From an uncultured Planctomycetaceae bacterium (GTDB lineage: Bacteria > Planctomycetota > Phycisphaerae > UBA1845 > UTPLA1), in assembly GCA_938008425.1 (NCBI GenBank), contig CALLKH010000180.1, forward strand, positions 1 through 6,100: a DNA stretch of 6,100 bases, in the 5' to 3' direction. The notes below the pieces were generated by a model. The model did no database searches. It was not told the DNA's origin and saw nothing but the letters and a program-made list of their open reading frames with translations. Shown in pieces: positions 1 to 5,931 of this stretch; the first letter of the stretch is position 1, and every line of letters begins with the position of its first letter. A program made the position numbers and the translations under genes.

Positions 1-2496
1 CAGGAACCGCTCGCTGTCATCAAAGCCGAGACCGAAGAGTTCGTCCAGACCGTAACGGGCGGCGTACTCCGACGGCGACTGGAGCTGGTCCAGCTCGCCC
101 ATGATGACCATGTTCCGCGCCCGCTCGACTTCTTCGCCGTCGAACGCGCCGGCGCGAAGGGCGTCGAGTTCGGCCTTGACGATCTGATACACCTCGCTGA
201 TTCGATCGGGCTCGCAGCCGGCGACGAAGGCGATGTATCCCGGCAAGACGCCGATGAGCCCGGCCGGCGCGACTTCATACACCATGTCGCGATCCCCGCC
301 GCGCAGGGCGGCGAAAAGCCGGCCGCCCGACAACGAATACCCCGCCAGCATCGTCTCAAGCACCGTGACCGCGGCGCGGTGTTCCACATCAGCGACGGCC
401 AGGCCCGGAAAGCCGACGAACAGCCCGGCGACTTCACGCTCATCCGACGAACGCTTCACGAAGAGGCGGTCCTCGAGAATCGGCGGCTCCGGCGTCACGA
501 TCGGATAGCGCCGTCCGCGCGAAGGCGGCAGGTCGGCAAAGGCGCGTCGGACGAGTGCCTCGGTCGCGACAGGATCGACGCAGCCGGCGATCGTCAGCAC
601 GGTGTTTCCGCCGTGTACGATATCCGCGTGGGCCGCGAGCAGATCCTCGCGTGAGAATCGCTTCACGTTCGCGATCGTGCCGAGCCGGCTCATGCGATAC
701 GGGCTGTGCTCGAAGAACCGCCGCCGGGCGAAGTGAACAAGTTCAGAATTCCAGTCCTCCTCGTTGCGAAGGATGACGTCGCACAGCGAGGGCTTGAGCT
801 TGTTCGCCTCGGTCGTGTCAAACGCCGGACGCGTGGCGACATCGGCGAGCACTTCGAGCAGCGCATCGAAATCGGCCAGACTCGAAATGAACGCGGCCGA
901 CATCTGGTTCAGCCCCGATCCGGCCGAAAGCCCGCTTCCCTTTGAAGAAAACAGGTCGGCGATCTCGTCGGCGCTGCGCGTGGTCGTGCCGCGCGTGAGC
1001 ATCTGGGAGAGAAGCGGCGATATGCCGTTCGTCGTCTCGTTCTCGACCAGAAGGCCCCCGACGAACGAGAGATTGGCCGAGGCAAATGAGCTGGCGGGCA
1101 TCGCACGAATGACACAGGTGAGGCCGTTGTCGAGCTCGAATCGGGTGACGGTCGGCGTGCCGGAGCCGGAGCCGACGGCCGGGCGCCGAGTCGAGCGTCG
1201 GCGGGGCGTGACGGCGGCACTGACGAATGCCGTCGGGCGCAGGTAGCGTCGCGCGGCCTTCATCAGGTCGTCAATGGTCGCCTCGCCGACCAGCCGCTCA
1301 TAGGCGTCGGCGTAGTTAATGTTACTCGAGGCGAGAAAGTCCTCGCCGAGCTGGGTGGCCGCGCCGGTCGCGGTCTCGCGCTGAAGGCGCAGCGACGTAA
1401 GATTCTGGCGGCGCGCCCGCTCAAGTTCGGCCTCAGTGACGGGAGACTTCTCAAGATCGCTTACCACGTCCAGGATCGCCCGCTCGATCGTGGTCATCTT
1501 CCCGGCGTCACACTGCACGCTCACCTGCATGAGGCCGGGCGAGTGCCAGTGCGTGTCGTGCAGAACCGTCACATCATACGCAAGATCACGATCCCACTTG
1601 AGCGCCCTGGTGAGCCGCGAGTTTTCCGATTCGCCGAGAACCGTCGCGAGCAGATCCAGTGCGACGTCGTCCGGATCGCCGTCGCTTACCGTTTGAAAGC
1701 CCATCGTCATCGTCGCCGACTCGATCGGCATCGGCCGCACGGCGCGAATCGGTGCAATCAGCGGCCGCACCGGCGGGAGCACCATGTCGTAGCGGGCACG
1801 GCGCTGCATGGCTTCGAAGTGCGTGGCGACGGCGGCGACCGCATCGTCGATGTCGATGTCGCCGGCGATCACGATGAACACGTTGTCGGGCACGTGCAAC
1901 TGGCGGTGATACGCCAGCACGTCGTCATGGGTGAGCGAGACCAGTCCCGTGCGGTGGCCGATCACCGGGTATTGCAGAGGGTGGCCGATGTAGGCGACCT
2001 CATAGAGCATCTCCTCGAGCTGGGTGTCGGGCTCATCCCGGTCGCGTTCGAGTTCCCGCTGCACGACGCCCATCTCCCGCTCGAAGACCGCCCGTGACAG
2101 CAGCGGGCGGATGAGCATGTCGGAGAGGACTTCGACCGCGGTCGTCATGTTCTCCCGCGTGGTGCCGACATGGTGGCAGATGTGATCGGTGGTGGTGTAG
2201 GCGTTGATGAGGCCGCCCATGCGCTCGCCGACGCGCGCCATCTCGCGTTCGTCGCGGCGCTCGGTGCCGTCGGAGGTGATGACGTGCTCAAGCAGGTGGC
2301 TGATGCCGGTGCCGGACCATCGGCCCTCGAAGGCGCTTCCGCCGCGGACATAGACACGCACCTCGACGACCGGCGCGGCGTCGTGCCTTTGGATGATGGC
2401 GGTGAGACCGCTGTCGAAGACGCAGACGCGCCGATCGGGCGCATCGATCAGTCGATAGGCTTCGCGAACGCGTCTAGTACGGGGTTTCCGGGGCAT
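1..2496 (-). CDS. Two-half M16 family zinc metallopeptidase (insulinase/pitrilysin type), C-terminus cut by window edge
   Basis: The frame is open for 832 codons from an ATG at 2496-2494 to the left edge, so the C-terminus is missing. The first half (about residues 24-440) carries the inverted zinc motif H67-L-L-E70-H71. E148 follows at exactly the M16 spacing (HxxEH-x76-E), within VVQRELERD. H67, H71 and E148 should bind zinc, and E70 should be the catalytic base. A second M16 half begins near R452 (RFELDNGLTCVI). There the motif reads P494-L-L-S497-Q498, so that half cannot bind metal and is probably structural or substrate-binding. It keeps the GGRLFAALR...VYEV stretch (R732, Y740), near where the family's Arg/Tyr substrate-binding pair lies. 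Single-chain members of this architecture are often about 850-950 residues, so only a short tail is likely missing. No signal peptide or membrane segment is visible, so a cytoplasmic peptide- or protein-degrading role is inferred. The start has only a weak, very close AGGTG as ribosome site. Family assignment is firm; the substrate is unknown. Confidence 0.93.
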   Translation of the reverse strand, partial: MPRKPRTRRVREAYRLIDAPDRRVCVFDSGLTAIIQRHDAAPVVEVRVYVRGGSAFEGRWSGTGISHLLEHVITSDGTERRDEREMARVGERMGGLINAYTTTDHICHHVGTTRENMTTAVEVLSDMLIRPLLSRAVFEREMGVVQRELERDRDEPDTQLEEMLYEVAYIGHPLQYPVIGHRTGLVSLTHDDVLAYHRQLHVPDNVFIVIAGDIDIDDAVAAVATHFEAMQRRARYDMVLPPVRPLIAPIRAVRPMPIESATMTMGFQTVSDGDPDDVALDLLATVLGESENSRLTRALKWDRDLAYDVTVLHDTHWHSPGLMQVSVQCDAGKMTTIERAILDVVSDLEKSPVTEAELERARRQNLTSLRLQRETATGAATQLGEDFLASSNINYADAYERLVGEATIDDLMKAARRYLRPTAFVSAAVTPRRRSTRRPAVGSGSGTPTVTRFELDNGLTCVIRAMPASSFASANLSFVGGLLVENETTNGISPLLSQMLTRGTTTRSADEIADLFSSKGSGLSAGSGLNQMSAAFISSLADFDALLEVLADVATRPAFDTTEANKLKPSLCDVILRNEEDWNSELVHFARRRFFEHSPYRMSRLGTIANVKRFSREDLLAAHADIVHGGNTVLTIAGCVDPVATEALVRRAFADLPPSRGRRYPIVTPEPPILEDRLFVKRSSDEREVAGLFVGFPGLAVADVEHRAAVTVLETMLAGYSLSGGRLFAALRGGDRDMVYEVAPAGLIGVLPGYIAFVAGCEPDRISEVYQIVKAELDALRAGAFDGEEVERARNMVIMGELDQLQSPSEYAARYGLDELFGLGFDDSERFL

Positions 2497-2507
2497 GGCA
2501 CCTGGTG

Positions 2508-2551
2508 AAAAAAGGCGGCCGTCGCGCTGCCCTGAACAGCAACCGGCGGCC
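2508..2551 (-). terminator. Possible intrinsic terminator between the response regulator and the M16 gene
   Basis: Read on the minus strand, GGCCG (2551-2547) pairs with CGGCC (2521-2517). An inner TGCTG/CAGCG stem (one T-G wobble) closes a 7-nt loop, with a small internal loop between the two stems. Three bases later comes a run of six T (2513-2508). This fits a rho-independent terminator for the operon ending at 2638. It is odd that the T-run ends only 11 bp before the M16 start codon, so it could instead be an attenuator in the M16 leader. The stem is imperfect and confidence is low. Confidence 0.33.
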
Positions 2552-2593
2552 TCGTGATTAACCTGGCGGCGCCAAGGGGCGGCCGCGGCGAGA

Positions 2594-2629
2594 CGATCCG
2601 AGCGTCATCGCGAGGAGTGAATCGGATCG
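2594..2629. repeat. 8-bp perfect inverted repeat with 20-bp spacer, just downstream of the response regulator
   Basis: CGATCCGA at 2594-2601 is the exact reverse complement of TCGGATCG at 2622-2629. It lies 9 bp beyond the response regulator stop codon and has no T-run after it on either strand. It could be an RNA stem with a large loop, a binding site for a dimeric protein in the M16 upstream region, or chance. The rest of the 141-bp gap (2497-2637) shows no gene and no clear promoter. Confidence 0.3.
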
Positions 2630-2637
2630 GCGGTCCT

Positions 2638-3051
2638 TCAGTTTTTCTGGCCGTGTCGAACGCGAAGCAGCGTTCGCACGCGCGTCAGCAGATCGACCCG
2701 ATTGACCGGCTTGGTGATGAAGTCGTTGGTGCCGACTTCGACACCCCGCTCAATGTCTCCCATCTCGTGCAGGGCGGTGACCATGATGATCGGAATGTCC
2801 TTCGTCGCGTCGGCCGACTTGAGTTTCTTGCAGACCTCGTAGCCGCTCATGCGCGGCATCATGATGTCGAGCAGGATCAGGTCCGGCTTTTCAGACGCGA
2901 CCTTTTCGAGGCAGCTCTGGCCATCGTGGGCCGAAATCGTGGTCGCCCCGGGCAGCTCTTCCAAGTACGCCTCGAGCAATTCCAGGTTCTGGGCATTGTC
3001 ATCGACAATCAGAATCTTGCTGGGCGGGAGCGACTCGTCGTTTGGATTCAC
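2638..3051 (-). CDS. Single-domain response regulator (CheY/DivK-like receiver)
   Basis: This 137-residue protein is one receiver (REC) domain with no output domain. The magnesium-binding acidic pair is D17-D18 (ILIVDDN), the phosphoacceptor is D62 (LILLDIMMP), the switch threonine is T92 (IIMVTA) and the conserved lysine is K114 (ITKPV). All catalytic residues are present, so it should accept phosphate from a histidine kinase, which is not encoded here. It would act by protein contact rather than by binding DNA. The IMMPRMSGYEVC stretch resembles the receivers of PleD/DivK-type and hybrid systems. The start is a GTG whose last two bases form part of the TGA stop of the upstream gene (GTGA overlap). 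A GAGG ribosome site lies 9 nt before it inside that gene, so the two are co-transcribed and probably translationally coupled. No in-frame ATG is nearby. The partner and target are unknown. Confidence 0.93.
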   Translation of the reverse strand: MNPNDESLPPSKILIVDDNAQNLELLEAYLEELPGATTISAHDGQSCLEKVASEKPDLILLDIMMPRMSGYEVCKKLKSADATKDIPIIMVTALHEMGDIERGVEVGTNDFITKPVNRVDLLTRVRTLLRVRHGQKN

Positions 3052-3722
3052 GGTCTTGACCCTCTTCCGATCAGTGTTCGCACATGGGCCCGAAGCTCGT
3101 CGGCCAGTCGCCCGGTCGGCGCCGAATCCGCGAATCGCACGAGGTCCTCGGGCTCATCCAGATCCGACAGACGCGGCAGCGTGTGAACGTGGCAGCCGCC
3201 GTCATGGAACCGTTCCACCGTCTGCGAACAGACTCGCTCGGTGCTCCAGTCGATCCCCTCGAATAAACCCGGCACGGGCCGCCGGATACCGAGAAGATAG
3301 TAACCGCCGTCGGCCGCCGGGCCAATTACGGCAGCGTCCGGGGCTTCGAGTGCCCCGAGGGCGTCTTGCAGGGTGGACGTCTGTAAGTCCGGGCAATCAC
3401 AGCCGATTACGATCGCTCGACTCGCCCCGCCGGCAAACGCCCGGTTCATCGCCCGCCCGATGCGAGCGCCGAGGTCACCCTCCCCCTGCGGCCGACACTC
3501 GAAACCGGGCGGCAGCAGCCGCGAAAAATCGGCGTCATCCGGCGCCCCGGCAACGACGACGCGCGTCTGGTCTCCCATCAGTGGGGCAGCCACGTTGAAG
3601 GTCAGGCGAATACATCGCTCATAGAGGTCGGCGGCGGACTCCGGCGAGAGGGAACCGATGAGCCGGGTCTTCACACCGCCCGGCGTGGGGTACTTGGTCA
3701 TGATGATGATTTCGACGTGCAT
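3048..3722 (-). CDS. DUF2064/TIGR04282-type GT-A fold transferase (nucleotidyl- or glycosyltransferase-like)
   Basis: This 224-residue protein has a GT-A Rossmann-like fold and matches the DUF2064 (TIGR04282) family of about 200-230 residues. Visible motifs are the N-terminal nucleotide-binding segment IIIMTKYPTPGGVKTRL (residues 5-21, K10/G15/K18/R20), QGEGDLGARIGRA (79-91), the metal-site-like GCDCPDL (107-113, D109) and GPAADGGYYLLG (134-145). The family is related to NTP-dependent sugar transferases such as the MobA/GlmU group. Its members often sit near lipid or glycan genes, but a firm substrate is not established. No membrane segment is seen, so it is expected to be cytosolic. The ATG at 3722-3720 has a strong GGAGG site 4 nt upstream. 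It is the first gene of a two-gene operon with the receiver protein, transcribed from the divergent promoter region shared with the glycosylphosphotransferase. This suggests, but does not prove, a role in envelope glycoconjugate synthesis. Confidence 0.9.
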   Translation of the reverse strand: MHVEIIIMTKYPTPGGVKTRLIGSLSPESAADLYERCIRLTFNVAAPLMGDQTRVVVAGAPDDADFSRLLPPGFECRPQGEGDLGARIGRAMNRAFAGGASRAIVIGCDCPDLQTSTLQDALGALEAPDAAVIGPAADGGYYLLGIRRPVPGLFEGIDWSTERVCSQTVERFHDGGCHVHTLPRLSDLDEPEDLVRFADSAPTGRLADELRAHVRTLIGRGSRP

Positions 3723-3741
3723 GGTCCCTCCGGGCGTCGCG

Positions 3742-3769
3742 TTGCCGTTGCGTGCCGCCCTTATAGAAT
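3742..3769 (+). promoter_or_regulatory. Sigma70-like promoter for the glycosylphosphotransferase gene
   Basis: A -35 box TTGCCG (3742-3747, 4 of 6 consensus) and a -10 box TAGAAT (3764-3769, 5 of 6) are spaced 16 bp apart. Transcription would start near 3776 and leave a leader of about 43 nt before the ATG at 3819. This location argues against the upstream in-frame GTG (3717) and ATG (3768) as starts, since both would precede the transcript start. Its -10 overlaps that of the opposite promoter. Confidence 0.5.
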
Positions 3770-3787
3770 GAGGCTACAGCGCGGCAA
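3760..3787 (-). promoter_or_regulatory. Sigma70-like promoter for the DUF2064-response regulator operon
   Basis: On the minus strand, a -35 box TTGCCG (3787-3782) and a -10 box TATAAG (3765-3760, 5 of 6 consensus) are spaced 16 bp apart. Transcription would begin near 3753, giving a leader of about 30 nt before the ATG at 3722. The -10 shares bases 3764-3765 with the -10 of the plus-strand promoter, so the two promoters should compete for polymerase. Confidence 0.5.
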
Positions 3788-3818
3788 CTTTCATCCGGCC
3801 GCGGCGCGATTTCAACTC

Positions 3819-5246
3819 ATGACCCATTCCCGAGCCTGGCGCCAGATCAAGTCCGTCATGATCGCGGCGGACGCCGTCACCGTCGTCCTCGTTTACATTC
3901 TCGCCGACATTCTGCGATGCTTCTTCTGGGAACAAACAAGCTGGCCCGAGCCGTTTGCGGGCGGGGCCGACAGCACTCGAATTCACCTGAAGATTCTCAT
4001 CTTCCTGCCGGTTCTCTGGCCGGCAATCCTCAGCGGCGTGGGCTGGTACGCGCAAAAATGGCGGCCGTGGCCCTGGATCATCCGCACCACTGCATCGGCG
4101 ACTGCGATTCTGGGACTGGGCATGGCGGCGCTGGCTCTGCTGCTTGAGCGCGAGCTCTATCCCCGTGCCCAAATCGGGTTTGCGGCGATTCTCGTCTTTG
4201 CGACCACCATTCCGCTCAGGGGTATAACGGGCTGGCTCGGCCAGCGCATCGGCGACAAGCGGCGACATCGCGTGCTGATCATTGGGACCAGCCGGGACGC
4301 CGTCCGTATGAGACGGCTTTTTCGTCTCGCGGTACAGAGCCGCGCGACGATTGTCGGACACCTCCGTGGACCGTGGGAGTCCGACGCAGAATCTCGGGTC
4401 AGCGATACGACGATTCTGGGTGGTATCGAGCAGTTAGGTCCGATATTGGATAGCGGCGTGGTCGACGAGGTCGTCTTCTCCACGCCGCTCGACCGGCTCG
4501 CCGACGCGCTGCCGTTCGTTCGTTTGTGCGAAGAGGTGGGCGTGACGGCCCACATTCAAGCGGAGTCGATGGCTTGTCATTCGATCCCGGAAATCGTGAA
4601 CTTTCACGGCGTGCCGCTCCTGTCCTACGCCCCCGCGAGGCACGCGCCGGAATTGCTGGCTGTCAAACGGGCCTGCGACATCGTGCTCGGCATTGTCGGA
4701 ATCGCTCTGACTGGGCCGATAATGCTGATATGCGCGATTCTCATCAAACTCACCACGCCGGGACCGATTCTGTTCCGGCAGCGGCGAAGCGGCCTCAACG
4801 GCCGCGAGTTTCTGATGTTCAAATTCCGCACCATGGAACCCGATGCCGAGCGAAAACAGGCGGATCTTGCGCATCTGAACGAATCAACGGGCCCCGTTTT
4901 CAAAATCGGGCGCGATCCGCGCGTGACGTGGGTCGGCCGATGGCTTCGGCGCTGGAGCCTCGACGAGTTGCCGCAGCTCTTCAATGTGGTTCGCGGGGAA
5001 ATGGCGATTGTCGGCCCGCGGCCGCCCATACCGGCCGAAGTGGACAAATACGATCGCTGGCAGCGCCGGCGGCTGAGCATGCGGCCGGGGCTCACCTGCA
5101 TCTGGCAAATCAAGGGACGTCATCGAATCGGGTTTCAGGAATGGATGCGTCTCGACCTCTTCTACATCGATCACTGGTCGCTGCGGCTGGATTTTCTGAT
5201 CCTCTGCCGCACGATTTCGACGGTTCTTTCGGGGTCCGGGGCGTAG
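3819..5246 (+). CDS. Membrane polyprenyl glycosylphosphotransferase (priming sugar transferase for surface polysaccharide)
   Basis: This enzyme moves a sugar phosphate from a nucleotide sugar to undecaprenyl phosphate, the first membrane step of exopolysaccharide or capsule synthesis. From the ATG at 3819 it has 475 residues, typical for the large PNPT (TIGR03025-like) class. About four membrane helices (roughly 11-33, 57-77, 87-109, 115-135) precede a Rossmann-like CoA_binding_3 region (about 149-250, starting RVLIIGTSRD). The catalytic Bac_transf domain (281-475) follows, with its hydrophobic membrane helix at 284-309, the FRQRRSG and FKFRTM motifs, the catalytic pair D382-E383 in SLDELPQLFNV, the GPRPP motif (399-403) and the conserved end YIDHWSLRLDFLIL. 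All key residues are intact. The frame is open further upstream (GTG at 3717, ATG at 3768), but those starts lie before the predicted transcript start and would overlap the divergent gene or promoter. No clear Shine-Dalgarno site precedes 3819, so the start is moderately sure. The sugar substrate cannot be told from sequence. Confidence 0.93.
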   Translation: MTHSRAWRQIKSVMIAADAVTVVLVYILADILRCFFWEQTSWPEPFAGGADSTRIHLKILIFLPVLWPAILSGVGWYAQKWRPWPWIIRTTASATAILGLGMAALALLLERELYPRAQIGFAAILVFATTIPLRGITGWLGQRIGDKRRHRVLIIGTSRDAVRMRRLFRLAVQSRATIVGHLRGPWESDAESRVSDTTILGGIEQLGPILDSGVVDEVVFSTPLDRLADALPFVRLCEEVGVTAHIQAESMACHSIPEIVNFHGVPLLSYAPARHAPELLAVKRACDIVLGIVGIALTGPIMLICAILIKLTTPGPILFRQRRSGLNGREFLMFKFRTMEPDAERKQADLAHLNESTGPVFKIGRDPRVTWVGRWLRRWSLDELPQLFNVVRGEMAIVGPRPPIPAEVDKYDRWQRRRLSMRPGLTCIWQIKGRHRIGFQEWMRLDLFYIDHWSLRLDFLILCRTISTVLSGSGA

Positions 5247-5253
5247 AACCGGT

Positions 5254-5284
5254 CATCGATGCCCGATACCATGGTGGCTCGATG
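5254..5284. repeat. Stem-loop in the gap after the glycosylphosphotransferase
   Basis: CATCGA (5254-5259) pairs with TCGATG (5279-5284). After a one-base bulge (T5260), GCC (5261-5263) pairs with GGC (5276-5278), leaving a 12-base loop that contains the palindrome ACCATGGT. It begins 7 bp after the stop codon at 5246 and is followed by no T-run. It may stabilise the 3' end or help factor-dependent termination. The remaining gap (to 5340) shows no gene and no convincing promoter, so the downstream gene may be read through from the same transcript. Confidence 0.3.
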
Positions 5285-5340
5285 TCGCACGCGGCGTCGG
5301 GGGAAATCGATCAAGTCACAACCCAGATCACGAGGGGATC

Positions 5341-5925
5341 ATGACCAGTACGGCCCACTGGCTGCTGATATTGTTTTCATTGGTCGCCGGACAGACACCG
5401 GCGACGCCCGACGACCTCGACGGCGAACCACGACCGATCGAGTCGCCGGTGGTCGACGAGCCCATTTCCAATTCGATTCGCGTACTTCTGCGGCCGGACC
5501 GGACAATTGTTCCCGTCGGCAGCACGGTCAACGTCGAATTCGTCATTCAGAACAAGACCGGTTCGGCCGTCACGCTGGCGGTTCCCGGCGCCCTTCGCGG
5601 GCAGGAGTCGTATGACCACGGAATCGGGCTTCCGCTGGAGCATGTGTTCTCCGGCGCGAGTTTTCGCGGACTGGAAATCGCCGCCGAGAGCAACCCGGAG
5701 ATGGGTCATCGCATTACGCGAAAGCCGCAGTATCCGGTTCCACCGGTGACGATCGCCCCCTTCGGAACGGTCGGGCTCCGATTCGATATCGCCCGCTTCT
5801 ATCCCGGCCTTCACCAGGCGGGCAAATACGTGCTCTGCTGGAAGCCCTACGGCGGCGCGGTCGAGACCGAGCCGCTCTCAATTGAGGTGGTGGCGTTCAA
5901 GCAGGCGATCATCGAAACGAGCTAG
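5341..5925 (+). CDS. Secreted beta-sandwich (Ig-like) protein, possibly the N-terminal part of a split cyclophilin fusion
   Basis: The 194-residue product starts at an ATG with a good GAGGGG site at 5332-5337. Residues 7-17 (WLLILFSLVAG) form a short hydrophobic signal-like segment, although no Lys or Arg precedes it, which is unusual. Export is therefore likely but not sure. A Pro/Asp-rich linker (about 19-44) leads to a region of alternating hydrophobic strands (about 45-184). Examples are SIRVLLRPDRTIVPVGS, VNVEFVIQNKTGSAV, and the end GLHQAGKYVLCWKPYGG plus LSIEV, as in Ig-like or fibronectin-like sandwich domains. I do not recognise a named family. The last residues, KQAIIETS (187-194), look like the first strand of a cyclophilin domain. 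The cyclophilin-like sequence then continues in the same frame beyond the TAG at 5923-5925. So this may be the front part of one larger exported protein, either interrupted by a nonsense change or naturally separate. Confidence 0.72.
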   Translation: MTSTAHWLLILFSLVAGQTPATPDDLDGEPRPIESPVVDEPISNSIRVLLRPDRTIVPVGSTVNVEFVIQNKTGSAVTLAVPGALRGQESYDHGIGLPLEHVFSGASFRGLEIAAESNPEMGHRITRKPQYPVPPVTIAPFGTVGLRFDIARFYPGLHQAGKYVLCWKPYGGAVETEPLSIEVVAFKQAIIETS

Positions 5926-5931
5926 GTCAGC

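Noticed and set aside
1000..1030. Loss of HxxEH in the second half of the M16 protein as a sign of gene decay
   Set aside because: A non-catalytic C-terminal half is normal for single-chain M16 peptidases; the frame is intact and the N-terminal site is complete.
1543..2097. Plus-strand 184-codon open frame
   Set aside because: It lies opposite the zinc-ligand half of the M16 gene, is rich in His/Arg/Asp in a low-complexity pattern and has no recognisable motif; it is a shadow of the minus-strand codon use.
2554..3186. Plus-strand 210-codon open frame
   Set aside because: It is antisense to the receiver gene, whose motifs are complete, and crosses two real gene boundaries; no protein-like features are visible.
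3717..3818. Upstream extension of the glycosylphosphotransferase to the GTG at 3717 or the ATG at 3768
   Set aside because: The extra 34 residues are Arg-rich and lack family likeness, and both starts lie before the predicted transcription start; the GTG also overlaps the divergent gene's start codon.
3774..4361. Minus-strand 195-codon open frame
   Set aside because: It is antisense to the membrane-helix region of the glycosylphosphotransferase, with a charged, motif-free translation and no good ribosome site.
4526..5344. Plus-strand 272-codon open frame
   Set aside because: It overlaps the catalytic domain of the glycosylphosphotransferase in another frame and shows no family motif; it is a GC-rich shadow frame.
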